Of a stretch of 40,589 nt of DNA, positions 8,820 to 17,708 are shown in pieces. The translations under genes were made by a program, and so were the position numbers. The notes under the pieces were generated by a model. It was not told where the DNA came from and made no database searches. It worked only from the letters and a program-made list of their open reading frames with translations. How positions within the stretch are numbered: the first letter of the stretch is position 1; each line of letters begins with the position of its first letter. The DNA comes from Bacteroidota bacterium (GTDB lineage Bacteria; Bacteroidota; Rhodothermia; Rhodothermales; Bin80). Where the stretch lies: positions 1-40,589 of the forward strand of contig JAPPNA010000094.1 of the NCBI GenBank assembly GCA_028873925.1, in the 5' to 3' direction.

Positions 8820-9490
8820 TGCGTATTGATCTTGTCACTGCGATTCCAAGTCCGCTCAGGGCCGCCCTGGATGTTACAGTCCTGCGACGGGCATCACATG
8901 TGGTGGATCTGCACTTGCATGATTTGCGGGCCTACGCGGCGCAGCCGCAAGGCCAGATTGATGATTATCCCTACGGGGGTGGGTCCGGCATGGTACTCAA
9001 ACCGGAGCCCATATTCGCTTGTGTGGAGGCGATCGGCGGCAGCCCTGATGAAATCATATTCCTGACACCGGACGGGGAGCCGTTTACGCAGCCGACAGCA
9101 AACTGCCTGTCAATGAAGCGTCACCTGATCCTTTTGGCCGGACACTACAAAGGGGTGGATCAACGTGTGCGTGACACCCTGATTACACGCGAGATTACCA
9201 TAGGAGATTATGTGGTCAGCGGGGGTGAGCTGCCGGCCCTGGTGGTCATTGATGCGGTGTCCCGTCTTATACCCGGTGCCTTGGGCGACACTCAGTCGGC
9301 ATTGTTCGACTCGTTCCAGGACCAATTATTGGGTGCTCCCACCTATACTCGGCCATCGGAATTCAAGGGCCTCCATGTACCGGAGGTATTGCGATCGGGT
9401 GATCACGCACGCATCAGTAAGTGGCGGGCGGATATCAGGCTCCGTCGGACCCGTGAACGCAGGCCTGACCTGCTTGCGACCCCTACTTAG
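8819..9490 (+). CDS. trmD: tRNA (guanine-37-N1)-methyltransferase
   Basis: A 223-residue SPOUT methyltransferase that uses S-adenosylmethionine to make m1G37 in tRNAs reading CNN codons, preventing +1 frameshifting. Conserved parts are [17 protein letters not shown] (about residues 44-60), [14 protein letters not shown] (about 105-118, including the catalytic-site residues) and the trefoil-knot segment [20 protein letters not shown] (about 129-148). It overlaps rimM by one base and precedes rplS by 27 bases. It is slightly shorter than the E. coli enzyme, mainly at the C-terminus. Confidence 0.96.
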   Translation: MRIDLVTAIPSPLRAALDVTVLRRASHVVDLHLHDLRAYAAQPQGQIDDYPYGGGSGMVLKPEPIFACVEAIGGSPDEIIFLTPDGEPFTQPTANCLSMKRHLILLAGHYKGVDQRVRDTLITREITIGDYVVSGGELPALVVIDAVSRLIPGALGDTQSALFDSFQDQLLGAPTYTRPSEFKGLHVPEVLRSGDHARISKWRADIRLRRTRERRPDLLATPT

Positions 9491-9517
9491 CTCCCATCAG
9501 GAAAACAGAAGAGAGAT

Positions 9518-9880
9518 ATGTCAACGAATCTGCTCAACATTGTAGAGGCCACGCAGGAGCGTGAGGCCGCGCTGCCGGATTTTGAACCGGGCGACACCAT
9601 TGCCGTCCATGTCAGGGTAATCGAGGGAGAAAAGGAGCGCATCCAGATCTTCCAGGGTGCCGTTATATCCATCCGCGGCGGCGGTGCCCGGAAAACCTTC
9701 ATGGTACGCAAGATCGCCAGTGGTGTGGGCGTGGAGCGGATATTTCCGTTCAACTCGCCCCGGATAGCGAAGGTGGAAATCAAGCGCCGCGGACGCGTCC
9801 GAAGGGCCAAACTCTATTACCTGCGCAAACTGCGCGGCAAAGCCGCTCGGATCAAGGAGCGGCGGCGCGAGTCGACCTAA
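9518..9880 (+). CDS. rplS: 50S ribosomal protein L19
   Basis: A 120-residue L19, located at the 30S-50S interface. Family hallmarks are [20 protein letters not shown] (about residues 22-41), [22 protein letters not shown] (about 43-64) and the basic C-terminus [32 protein letters not shown] purine run precedes the ATG at 9518. It is the last gene of the classic rpsP-rimM-trmD-rplS order; the MqnA-like gene starts two bases after its stop. Confidence 0.97.
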   Translation: MSTNLLNIVEATQEREAALPDFEPGDTIAVHVRVIEGEKERIQIFQGAVISIRGGGARKTFMVRKIASGVGVERIFPFNSPRIAKVEIKRRGRVRRAKLYYLRKLRGKAARIKERRREST

Positions 9881-9882
9881 CC

Positions 9883-10620
9883 ATGCTTGTGGCCTTGTGG
9901 GATTCTCCGGCTGCAGACTGCCTGGAATCGGCCGCCCGGTCTTTGTCCTGGATGGTTGAACGCCAAGATGGCGTAACCTGTGATGCACTCGTGCGTGCGC
10001 GACAGGTGGACTTGGGACTGGTCCCTGCGTACCATGTATTGGCAGCCGGGCGTGGAATACAGGTTCTTCCCGGCGGGGCTCTGTCGTCCTGGAGCTTTCC
10101 CCATGCCCAATTGCAGCTCAGCCGGCCGCTGCAGCAGGTGCGAACCTTCACCTGTACGCCTCCTCAGGTGCAGGAGGCATTGATGGCCCGGGTCATTCTG
10201 AAAGAGCACTATGGGGTGGATGCCCTGCCTGTTGCCGGTGATTCGGCCGATGCAACGCTCCATTCCGGGTCGGCGTGCGAGACGCTGCAGGCGGGTGATA
10301 ACAGGTTGAATCTGGGGCAGGAATGGTTTGAACTCCTGCAGTACCCCATGGTGTGGGCCCTGTTTGTGTGTGCGTCCGGTACCGCAACTCCGGCAATGAC
10401 GGCCGCGCTGAAGACGCTGACGAGCAGGGCTGAAGAGCAGCTGCGGCAACAGGATCGCAACGCAATCCGGCTAAGACTTGACGACCTGGCGTTGGCAGGC
10501 CTAACAGGGCTGCGGGAATACCTGTACTACTACGGAGCCATTGAGGAAATGGCTGAACTTCCGTACTATCAACCGGATGAGGCGGGCATCAGTGAACCGC
10601 CGCCTCCCTGGGCCACCTGA
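9883..10620 (+). CDS. MqnA/MqnD-like protein (putative chorismate dehydratase, menaquinone futalosine pathway)
   Basis: A 245-residue protein with no signal peptide that resembles the menaquinone-pathway branch of periplasmic-binding-protein folds. Family-like features are an early VDLGLVPAYHVLA (the usual D-x-GLxP segment), PLQQVRTFTCTPP around residues 85-97, a DATLHSGSACETL stretch where the family has D-A-x-L-x-IGD-x-A-L, and LNLGQEWFELLQYPMVWALFV, corresponding to the conserved L-D-L-G-x-E-W segment. MqnA dehydrates chorismate to 3-enolpyruvylbenzoate; MqnD acts later in the same route. The sequence is divergent (the usual IGD has become HSG), so a related but different role is possible. 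It is wedged between rplS and smpB with two- and 14-base gaps, so it is co-transcribed with translation genes. Confidence 0.6.
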   Translation: MLVALWDSPAADCLESAARSLSWMVERQDGVTCDALVRARQVDLGLVPAYHVLAAGRGIQVLPGGALSSWSFPHAQLQLSRPLQQVRTFTCTPPQVQEALMARVILKEHYGVDALPVAGDSADATLHSGSACETLQAGDNRLNLGQEWFELLQYPMVWALFVCASGTATPAMTAALKTLTSRAEEQLRQQDRNAIRLRLDDLALAGLTGLREYLYYYGAIEEMAELPYYQPDEAGISEPPPPWAT

Positions 10621-10634
10621 TCAACGGATGGGTT

Positions 10635-11096
10635 ATGGCCAGGAAGTCATCGGCCCTGGTTACCAATCGGCGTGCCGGACGGGATTATGAAATCGTTGAC
10701 ACGCTGGAAGCCGGCTTGGTGCTGACCGGGACGGAAGTCAAGTCCATTCGGGCAGGTCATGCGAATCTGACGGATTCATACTGCAGAGTCGATGACCATG
10801 AGGTATTCATGATTGATGCGCATATTTCAAAGTACAGCCACGGCAATCTGCACAACCATGAACCGTTGCGGCCCCGCAAGCTGCTGCTTCATGGCAGGGA
10901 AATTGCCAGGCTCAAGAAGGCAACTGAGCAGAAGGGGTTCACCGTTGTACCCCTCAGGCTGTATCTGCGCCGCGGACTGATCAAGGCACAGATCGGCATC
11001 GCACGAGGTAAACGGCAGTATGACAAACGGTCGGATATCGCAGCCCGGGATGCGCAACGTAATCTGGATCGGGTGATGAAGCAATACAGGTCATGA
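10635..11096 (+). CDS. smpB: SsrA-binding protein SmpB
   Basis: A 153-residue tmRNA partner required for trans-translation rescue of stalled ribosomes. The OB-fold core shows TNRRAGRDYEIVDTLEAG, VLTGTEVKSIRAGHANL (about residues 30-46) and YSHGNLHNHEPLRPRKLLLH (about 77-96). The basic C-terminal tail (GKRQYDKRSDIAARDAQR) mimics an mRNA helix in the decoding centre. The start is ATG 10635. The stop overlaps the tyrS ATG (ATGA). No tmRNA gene was recognised in the window. Confidence 0.96.
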   Translation: MARKSSALVTNRRAGRDYEIVDTLEAGLVLTGTEVKSIRAGHANLTDSYCRVDDHEVFMIDAHISKYSHGNLHNHEPLRPRKLLLHGREIARLKKATEQKGFTVVPLRLYLRRGLIKAQIGIARGKRQYDKRSDIAARDAQRNLDRVMKQYRS

Positions 11097-12304
11097 AATT
11101 TGCACCGGTTGAAGAGCAGCTGCTCCACCTGAAACGGGGCACAGCGGAGATTATCCCTGAAGAGCAGCTGCGCATGAAGCTGGAACGGTCCAGGACTACC
11201 GGTACGCCGCTGACCGTGAAGTTGGGATGTGATCCGAGCCGTCCGGATCTGCATCTGGGTCACGCGGTGGTTCTGCGCAAACTGCGGCAGTTTCAGGACT
11301 TGGGTCACAGCGCGGTGCTGATCGTAGGCGACTTTACCGGCATGATCGGAGATGCCAGCGGACGCTCCAAAATGCGCCCGGCCCTCTCGCTTGAGGAAAC
11401 GCGGCGTAATGGTCAGTCCTACTTTGACCAGGCTTCGCGGGTGCTCGATGGTGAACGCGTGCGTATGGTGTACAACTCCACCTGGCTCGGTCAACTGACG
11501 TTTGAAGATGTGGTCCGACTGGCGGGGCGGACCACGGTAGCCCAGCTGCTGGCCCGCGAAGATTTTTCCGCCCGCTACCGCAGGGATGAGCCCATAGGAC
11601 TGCACGAATTTCTCTATCCGCTGGCCCAAGCGCAGGACTCTGTGGAAATCAGGGCGGATGTGGAGCTGGGAGGAACCGATCAGAAGTTCAATCTCCTGAT
11701 GGGACGGACCCAGCAGAAATCCGTCGGTCAGGACCCCCAGGTGTGTATGATGCTGCCGATACTGGAAGGGCTTGACGGGGTGGAGAAAATGTCCAAGTCA
11801 CTGGACAACTATGTCGGCATCACCGAAGGTGCGTCCGAGATGTACGGTAAATTGCTGTCTATTCCCGATGGGCTGATCTACCGATACTTTGAACTGGCAT
11901 CGGATGCGGATACGCACCATCTGCCGGAATTGGCCTTGCAATGTCGGAGTAATCCGCGGGATGCCAAGCATTTGTTGGCGCACACGATTGTCGGTATGTA
12001 CCACGGGCTGGACGCGGCCTCTCAGGCTCGTGCGCATTTTGAACGGACCGTTATCCGCAAGGAAATCCCCGACGCGATCGATGAATTCCGGCCGCAGGCG
12101 GATGGTCCGATCGGACTGCTGAGCCTTTTGACCCAGGCGGGTCTGACGGTGTCCAACGGCGCGGCCCGGCGCCTTGTCACCCAGGGAGCAGTCCGAATTG
12201 ACGGACAGCGGGTCACCGACAGCCGCCTCATGATTGACCTGGATCAGGAGGCCCCGTTTGTGGTCAAGGTGGGCAAGCGGAAGTTTGCGCGAATTATTCA
12301 GTAA
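11093..12304 (+). CDS. tyrS: tyrosyl-tRNA synthetase
   Basis: A 403-residue class I aminoacyl-tRNA synthetase charging tRNA-Tyr. The HIGH-type signature is HLGH at residues 54-57, the KMSKS loop is exact at 232-236, and the tyrosine-binding region includes LGGTDQKFNLLMGR (about 192-205). A C-terminal S4 RNA-binding domain spans roughly 335-403 (SNGAARRLVTQGAVRIDGQRV). HLGH with exact KMSKS and an S4 tail indicates the TyrRS-2 (TyrZ-like) group rather than E. coli-type TyrS. It is translationally coupled to smpB by an ATGA overlap. Confidence 0.95.
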   Translation: MKFAPVEEQLLHLKRGTAEIIPEEQLRMKLERSRTTGTPLTVKLGCDPSRPDLHLGHAVVLRKLRQFQDLGHSAVLIVGDFTGMIGDASGRSKMRPALSLEETRRNGQSYFDQASRVLDGERVRMVYNSTWLGQLTFEDVVRLAGRTTVAQLLAREDFSARYRRDEPIGLHEFLYPLAQAQDSVEIRADVELGGTDQKFNLLMGRTQQKSVGQDPQVCMMLPILEGLDGVEKMSKSLDNYVGITEGASEMYGKLLSIPDGLIYRYFELASDADTHHLPELALQCRSNPRDAKHLLAHTIVGMYHGLDAASQARAHFERTVIRKEIPDAIDEFRPQADGPIGLLSLLTQAGLTVSNGAARRLVTQGAVRIDGQRVTDSRLMIDLDQEAPFVVKVGKRKFARIIQ

Positions 12305-12376
12305 TCCGCTGGCGGTGAATCAGAAGCCGAATATGGACGTATGTCTTAATGTGGTGAAACCTAATCAAAGTGCCTC

Positions 12377-14809
12377 ATGCTGAAGTCTTATCTGGCAGCT
12401 CTCGGCTTAATTGCCATGGCATCGGCTGCAGGTCCGGTCTGGGCGCAGTCTGACCCGTTGGAGCCGGGACGACAGTTTTTTCGGGATGGTCAATACGAGG
12501 AAGCAGTGGAGATCTTTGCGGAGGTCGCTGCGGCTGACCCGGACAATGCGGAAGCACATTTCCTGATTTCGCGTGTCTATTTTGAAACCGATCTCTTCAA
12601 TGAACGTCAGGCCCGCCGGTCTTTGACCCGGGCTCTGGAGCTGGAGCCCGAGAATGTTGAATACCTGGTCGCACGTCTGGAGCAGTATCGGCTGGAATCC
12701 TGGAATTTCCTGGGCGACCGCATTCGGGAAGCGCGACGATTGGAGACGGCCCGTCTGATTCTGAAGCTTGACCCGGACAACGCCTATGCGCATGAGGAGC
12801 TGGGGACTGTTAATATCCGCGACTTCTGGCGCTACCGGAATGCCATCATGCTTCCCGGTTTGTCCTACGGCTATGCGGGCGACGAGCGGATGTCTGATGG
12901 TCCCAATTACGAAACACAGAACTTAGGATTTGATGACATGCTTGAGGGGGTTGCCATAGATGTGGCGGCCAATGTGGCCAACGTCAATCCCGGTCAGGTT
13001 TTTCTCTCGGATCGGTTCGATCTGGATGCCCTGCGTACGCAGGGGGTGAATGTGCTGGATCTGAGCAGTCGGGCGGAGCGGGCATATGAGCGTGCCATCG
13101 GACATTTGAATAAGGCATTGGAGCAGGATCCCAGGCGGCGGAGCGTCTACGACGAAATGATGCAGATTTACGCGCTCAAGGGTGAATACAACGATGCCTT
13201 GGCGACCCTGGATCAGATGTACCGGTTTTTCCCTGAAGATCCGTATTTGTGGCTGTATCTGGGATTGGCCAATTACCAGTTGGGTCATATGGAAGTGGCC
13301 GATCGGGCCTTCACGACGGCTTTTGAATTCATGGATCCTGAGCTGGAGGCGGCCTATCATGATCTGGGGCTGTTTCTGACGTGGGAAGAGAAGCAGATTC
13401 AGGCTGCGGACACGATTGCCTTCCGGTCCAGATACTGGATCAGTCAGGACCCGCGCTATCTGACCCCTTACAACGAGCGGAAGCTGGAGCATTACTTCCG
13501 GCTGACGTATGCGGATCTGCTGTACGGCTCAAAGCGGTTGAACCTGCGCGGCTGGGAAACTGAACGGGGCCAGATCATGATCCGGTATGGACCGCCTCCC
13601 AGTGATGTGGTATTGCACCCGCAGCAGGATGGCATTTTCTCGGCGCGCCAGGCGCTGGTGGGCGCAATGGTAAATTCAGTACGGCAGGGTACCGACGAGG
13701 AGACCGGGGACATGCCGATGGAGCTGGATGGCACCCAGTCATTCGGCAATGTGCTGTCAACGGCCCGGCAGGCCTTTGAGGACATGAACGCCTACAATAT
13801 CTGGGACTACGGAGATTTCAGGTTTGTTTTTGAAGATCCGTTCCGGAACGGAGAGTACCGAATTTTTTCGCCCTCTGCGGAGACGATGGCGCAGGAAGTC
13901 AATTCGTTCCTGAATGATTATGTGATGATTACCAAGGAGGTGATCCGCGAGACACCTCAGACCTACGAATACGAGGCTCCCGGACGGCAGATTGAGCTGC
14001 CTTTCCTGGTTTCCGCTTTCAGGGGAGAAGATGCGCAGACTGTGGTATATGTGAATTACGGCGTTCCGCTGAACGCGTATGATCTTTCCAGTGATATGGT
14101 AGAGATTACCGCCAGTGCGGGGACGTTCCTGGTCGATGAGCGCAAGGATCTACTGGTTGAGCGTCGCCGCACGATTTACGGGCTGCCTACCGATCAGATT
14201 GTGTCGTTTGCTGAGCAGCATCTGTGGGTGGACAGTCAGACCATGCATGCACCGCCCGGTACGCATGAGCTGTCGGTTGAATTCGAAACAGCCAGCGGCC
14301 AGACGGTGGCGGTACAGCGGCGTCCCATCACCGTACCGAATTTTACGTCTGATGCTCTCGCCTTGAGCGACATCATGCTTGCCTATCGGGTAGAAGACAC
14401 GCCGGATGGCCAGCCGCTGGGCGCGAATGAAATTGTCCGCGACAATCTGTCAATTCTGCCGGCCCCCTGGAGCGTGTATTCGACCGAGTGGCCCATATAC
14501 CTGTATTTTGAGATGTACGGACTGGCCACCAACGAGGAGGGTAGTACGGACTACAATGTGGAAATCACCCTCACGCCCAAGGAAACGCGGCGCGGTGTTC
14601 GGCGCGTGATCGGCGGTTTGTTCGGCGGAGGCAAGGAAGGTGTTTCGGTGTCTTATCACGGCAGCGGCACGCAATCGACCGAGAGTGTCTACCAGATTCT
14701 CGATGCTTCCGACCAGCCCATGGGGCTGTATACGATCACGCTCCGGGTAGAGGACAATGTAACCGGGCAGAAGACGGAGCGTGAGCAGGATCTGTTTCTG
14801 GAGGAGTAG
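12377..14809 (+). CDS. exported GWxTD-domain protein with TPR-like repeats
   Basis: An 810-residue secreted or periplasmic protein. Residues 1-23 form a signal peptide ending VWA before Gln24. TPR-like helical repeats cover about 27-140 and 235-330 (for example FRDGQYEEAVEIFAEVAAADPDN and YALKGEYNDALATLDQMYRFFP). The GWxTD domain begins around 370, with the name motif as GWETERG at 392-398 (Glu instead of the usual Asp), followed by IRYGPP. The C-terminal part (about 520-810) is beta-rich, with alternating hydrophobic strands resembling carbohydrate-binding or surface domains. GWxTD proteins are known only as a conserved uncharacterised family in Bacteroidota, Rhodothermota and relatives. It follows tyrS by 72 bases with no clear terminator. 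Confidence 0.85.
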   Translation: MLKSYLAALGLIAMASAAGPVWAQSDPLEPGRQFFRDGQYEEAVEIFAEVAAADPDNAEAHFLISRVYFETDLFNERQARRSLTRALELEPENVEYLVARLEQYRLESWNFLGDRIREARRLETARLILKLDPDNAYAHEELGTVNIRDFWRYRNAIMLPGLSYGYAGDERMSDGPNYETQNLGFDDMLEGVAIDVAANVANVNPGQVFLSDRFDLDALRTQGVNVLDLSSRAERAYERAIGHLNKALEQDPRRRSVYDEMMQIYALKGEYNDALATLDQMYRFFPEDPYLWLYLGLANYQLGHMEVADRAFTTAFEFMDPELEAAYHDLGLFLTWEEKQIQAADTIAFRSRYWISQDPRYLTPYNERKLEHYFRLTYADLLYGSKRLNLRGWETERGQIMIRYGPPPSDVVLHPQQDGIFSARQALVGAMVNSVRQGTDEETGDMPMELDGTQSFGNVLSTARQAFEDMNAYNIWDYGDFRFVFEDPFRNGEYRIFSPSAETMAQEVNSFLNDYVMITKEVIRETPQTYEYEAPGRQIELPFLVSAFRGEDAQTVVYVNYGVPLNAYDLSSDMVEITASAGTFLVDERKDLLVERRRTIYGLPTDQIVSFAEQHLWVDSQTMHAPPGTHELSVEFETASGQTVAVQRRPITVPNFTSDALALSDIMLAYRVEDTPDGQPLGANEIVRDNLSILPAPWSVYSTEWPIYLYFEMYGLATNEEGSTDYNVEITLTPKETRRGVRRVIGGLFGGGKEGVSVSYHGSGTQSTESVYQILDASDQPMGLYTITLRVEDNVTGQKTEREQDLFLEE

Positions 14810-14848
14810 GGCAGTGGCGGCAGCTATTCGGGAGGGCAAAGCTGGCTC

Positions 14849-15577
14849 ATGAGGGTCAGGACGTTATTAAAGCATCAGTTGCGACGACTGGGCCTTGAGG
14901 TCAGCCGTTTCAACCGGCCGGACTCCTTTGCTGCAAGGCGCCAGCGACTGCTTAGCCGTCTGGACATCAACCTGGTACTGGATGCGGGAGCCAATGATGG
15001 AGGTTTTGGTCTGGAGTTGCGCGGTGCCGGGTATGAGGGCAGAATTATTTCGTTTGAACCTTTGCCCGGGCCATTCGCCTCTTTGGAGAATCGACTCAGG
15101 AGAGATGCCCGATGGGACGCGCTGCCCTGGGGTTTGGGGGACGTGCGTACGGAGGCCGTAATGCATGTGACCCGTGATGACAAATGCAGCTCAGTGCTCC
15201 GCCCACTGGACCGGCAAACCCATGCATATGCGGGGTCAATCCCAACCGGCAGCACCCGGGTACGGATTGAGGCATTGGACGGGGTGTATGCGGACCTGGT
15301 CGGCGAGGCAGATCGGCCGTTCCTCAAGATTGACACGCAGGGATACGAGATGCATGTCCTGCGCGGTGCAGACAGATCGCTGGGCACGCTCATGGGACTT
15401 CAGATTGAGCTCTCGCTGGTGCCGCTGTATGAGGGAAGTTCGAGTTACATTGAATTGCTTACCTGTATGCAGGAGCGATGTTTTGTGCCGGTTGCTATTG
15501 AGCCGGTCTTCAGCGACCCCGCCACGGATCAGTTGTTGCAGGTGGATGCGCTGTTTGAGCGGTCGCCGCGTTCATAG
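14849..15577 (+). CDS. FkbM family methyltransferase
   Basis: A 242-residue SAM-dependent methyltransferase of the FkbM type, which O-methylates sugars or polyketides in characterised members. The SAM-binding motif I is LVLDAGANDGGFGLEL (about residues 42-57), followed by ISFEPLPGPF. The family signature LKIDTQGYEMHVLRGA is near 157-172. GGGAGGG lies about 12 bases before the ATG. It ends the plus-strand run and is followed by a structured non-coding stretch. Given the nearby dTDP-sugar and glycosyltransferase genes, a surface-glycan substrate is plausible but not shown. Confidence 0.88.
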   Translation: MRVRTLLKHQLRRLGLEVSRFNRPDSFAARRQRLLSRLDINLVLDAGANDGGFGLELRGAGYEGRIISFEPLPGPFASLENRLRRDARWDALPWGLGDVRTEAVMHVTRDDKCSSVLRPLDRQTHAYAGSIPTGSTRVRIEALDGVYADLVGEADRPFLKIDTQGYEMHVLRGADRSLGTLMGLQIELSLVPLYEGSSSYIELLTCMQERCFVPVAIEPVFSDPATDQLLQVDALFERSPRS

Positions 15578-15587
15578 TGGGTTCACG

Positions 15588-15946
15588 GGCCTGCTACCGG
15601 GTAGGCCGGTCCCGCTCTTACCTGGTTACGGGCGATGAAGTGCCGAAGAGAATCCGGATGAACGCTCATCATGCAACCTGTGCATCCGGCGGATGACCCG
15701 AGCCAGCACCGGTGCGGCTGCCCTTCGCCGGCTATGGCCGGGTGACTGCCTCTCTTCAGTGGGAGGCATCGTCGTGATCAATGGACAGCCCGGGTCATCC
15801 TGAACTCAGCCGGTTGGCAGAACCCTCACAAGTGCTTGGCTCTTCAGTGTGGGCGTGCCGGTGCTCCCGTGCCACGCGGGTAGACTGGCTTACTGCGGCA
15901 ACTGCCAGAAAGCGTCCATTGGGGGTCCACAGCGCGACGCTGTGGA
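15588..15946 (+). ncRNA. candidate structured RNA or decayed structured element
   Basis: No convincing gene lies between 15578 and 16213, but the first two thirds are dense in inverted repeats. From left to right: GGCCT/AGGCC (15588-15607); CCGGATG/CATCCGG (15654-15660 with 15683-15689); an outer stem pairing 15691-15703 with 15788-15800 at 12 of 13 positions; inside it CCGGC-TATG-GCCGG (15728-15741) and TGCCTC/GAGGCA (15747-15768); and finally a nine-pair hairpin (15926-15946). The outer stem enclosing two hairpins gives a branched fold. I could not match it to RNase P RNA, tmRNA, 4.5S RNA, 6S RNA or a group II intron. Strand is assigned only because the last hairpin is followed by a T-rich run on the plus strand. 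It may instead be debris of the adjacent insertion sequences. Confidence 0.3.
15926..15946 (+). terminator. terminator-like hairpin
   Basis: TCCACAGCG and CGCTGTGGA form a perfect nine-pair stem around a CGA loop, followed by TAACTTTT. It resembles an intrinsic terminator with an imperfect T tract and would end transcription from the FkbM gene or from the structured stretch 15588-15946. Confidence 0.45.
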
Positions 15947-16213
15947 TAACTTTTCGATTGAAATCGGCAGTACTCGTTTTTTCGCACTTTGTTTTCAGCT
16001 GACCAAGACAGCGAAGATGCGCCAGATGGTTTACTTGGGATCTACGGGCTGTTACGGGGGCCGCTCGGCTGGAACGAATTCCTTTCCTGCCCTGTGTGCC
16101 CATAAAACGTGAGACACGGTTAGACACTAAGTTGTGTAGCAGGGGTGGGGGAAGGATGGCGGTTTTGGCCATTGGAGAGAATCTGTCAATTTATTCACCA
16201 CACCCTGTGATAC

Positions 16214-16381
16214 ATGGACGACAAGAAATTTTCGCACACTGAAAGTGAGGGCGAGGCCCCGCCGACGGAAGTGATCCCGAGGGCAAAGCGTCGCCGGTTC
16301 AGTGCGAGCTACAAGCTGCGTATTCTGGAGGAGGCGGATGCGGCCACGGCTTCAGGAGAGGTAGGAGCGTTGCTGCGGACC
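16214..16381 (+). pseudogene. 5' fragment of an IS3-family-like transposase orfA
   Basis: From ATG 16214 about 55 codons encode the helix-turn-helix start of an OrfA-type protein: a polar leader, then RAKRRRFSASYKLRILEEAD and GEVGALLR. In intact relatives GALLR continues as an arginine- and glycine-led REGLYSSHL-type segment. Here the match stops at about 16378 and the frame ends in TGA at 16397-16399. The break coincides with the left end of the IS4-like element, so this is an orfA interrupted by a second insertion. Upstream, 16105-16200 probably holds its former 5' end and promoter. No orfB or right part of the IS3-type element is visible on the far side. Confidence 0.6.
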
Positions 16382-16382
16382 G

Positions 16383-16398
16383 GTGCCAATTCACCGTG
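16383..16398 (+). repeat. left terminal inverted repeat of the IS
   Basis: GTGCCAATTCACCGTG; its reverse complement matches 17693-17708 at 14 of 16 bases. It lies just before the transposase remnant and at the point where the orfA match ends. Confidence 0.6.
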
Positions 16399-17653
16399 AA
16401 CAGCGGCCATTATGATACCCGATTCGGCGGTCTGTTTCTGTTTGTGAAGGACCTCTGTGAGCTGCACCTAGCGCAGGCAACCGCCGCCCTGCCAGGCAGC
16501 GCTCAGCTGCCGGCAGATTGTATGATCCGCTCCCTGCTCGCGCTAAAGCTCTGGGGGATCGGGTGCCCCAGCCATGTTATGCCTTACATCCTGGATGAAG
16601 GTCCGCCGTTGTTTGGGACTCAATGTGTTGCCGAAGAAGTCCACACTCACCGAATACAGTGCACGCGTGGCTACCGGACAGTTGGACGATCTGATGGACC
16701 TGTGGGATACGCAGGCCGCAAAAAAGCTGCCGCAAGCAGCGGCTCGCTGGATCTGGATTGTCACGCCATTCCGCATCACGGCACCACCATGGAGAAACAT
16801 TTCGTCTCCAGCCGCCACCAGCGGGGCGAGCTGGCGCTGGTGGCACGGGATGCCAGTCAGCGGGCGTTGATTTATGCCAGTGCAAAGATCACCAATGTCA
16901 TCGCAGAACAATGCGGTGATTACGTTTGTGGACATCTGGAAGGAACGTACCGGAAAGCTGCCTGATGAGCTCGTCTTTGACAGCCGCTTTACGACTTATC
17001 CGTTCATGGAACAGCTCAACGAACGCGGCATTCTGTTTCTAACGCTGCGCAAGCGGTTCCCGCGGCTCCTTGAGGAGATCAGCCAGCAGCCCCCTGAGGC
17101 CTGGAAAAAGGTCTCCCTCTCCAATATCGGACACCAATACCGGACACCCTATGTGCTGGAGGCCAGAGTTAGGATCAAGGCCTATGAAGGGGAGCTGAGT
17201 CAGTTGGCGGTCAGGGGACTGGGTCACATCAAACCGACCATTCTGCTGACCAACTACACTCAGACCGGCAGCGCCGCGCTCATTGACCGCTACGCCCGGC
17301 GCATGCTGGTAGAAAATGCCATTGAGGAGTTCATCAACTTCTTCCACATGGATGCCCTCAGTGCAGCCGTGCCGCTCAACATTGATGTGGATCTGCAGCT
17401 CACGCTGATCGGAAGTGCACTCTACCGCATGCTGGCCAACAGGCTCCCGCCACCGTATGCCAAGAACAAAGCGCGCATGTTGTTTAGAAACTTTGTGGAT
17501 GTGCCGACCCGGATCAAAATCACGCCGGATCAGATCATAGTCCGACGGAAACGCCGCACCCACAACAGCCTGCTCAGAGAGGCCGGATACGTCGGATCAC
17601 AGGGATCGATTCCATGGATGGACAATCGCGAATTCGTGCTGGACTACCTCTGA
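16396..17653 (+). pseudogene. frameshifted DDE transposase (YREK-like, IS4 superfamily)
   Basis: The transposase is spread over alternating frames. The 5' part (16396 to about 16600) is in the frame of 16396. About 16600-16735 continues in the +1 frame, with GLNVLPKKSTLTEYS and GQLDDLMDLW. About 16740-16890 returns to the first frame, with the first catalytic Asp region SLDLDCHAIPHHG. From about 16890 to 17653 the +1 frame carries ELVFDSRFTTYPF (second Asp) and YARRMLVENAIEEFI, close to the Y-(2)-R-(3)-E-(6)-K signature but with Ile at the Lys position. At least three frameshifts are therefore needed. The last 259 codons are uninterrupted and well conserved in character, so decay is recent. 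Confidence 0.7.
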
Positions 17654-17692
17654 ATTCATACTGGTGGAGATGGAGCGTATTGATCAACTGAG

Positions 17693-17708
17693 CTCGGTGC
17701 ATTGGCAC
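17693..17708 (-). repeat. right terminal inverted repeat of the IS
   Basis: CTCGGTGCATTGGCAC, the reverse complement of the left end with two mismatches. It lies 40 bases after the transposase stop. Confidence 0.6.

Larger units (their letters stand above)
16383..17708 (+). mobile_element. decayed insertion sequence, IS4-superfamily-like (about 1.33 kb)
   Basis: The element is bounded by imperfect terminal inverted repeats, GTGCCAATTCACCGTG (16383-16398) and CTCGGTGCATTGGCAC (17693-17708), which pair at 14 of 16 positions. Between them lies one frameshifted transposase reading left to right. A seven-base GCGGACC occurs directly before the left end (16375-16381) and again at 17722-17728, 13 bases beyond the right repeat. 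It may be a target duplication with a slightly longer right end, or chance. The element sits inside an IS3-type orfA fragment. With several frameshifts it should no longer transpose on its own. Confidence 0.65.

Noticed and set aside
15588-15946. Group II intron, RNase P RNA or tmRNA
   Set aside because: No domain V-like hairpin, no conserved RNase P core segments and no tRNA-like end could be found.
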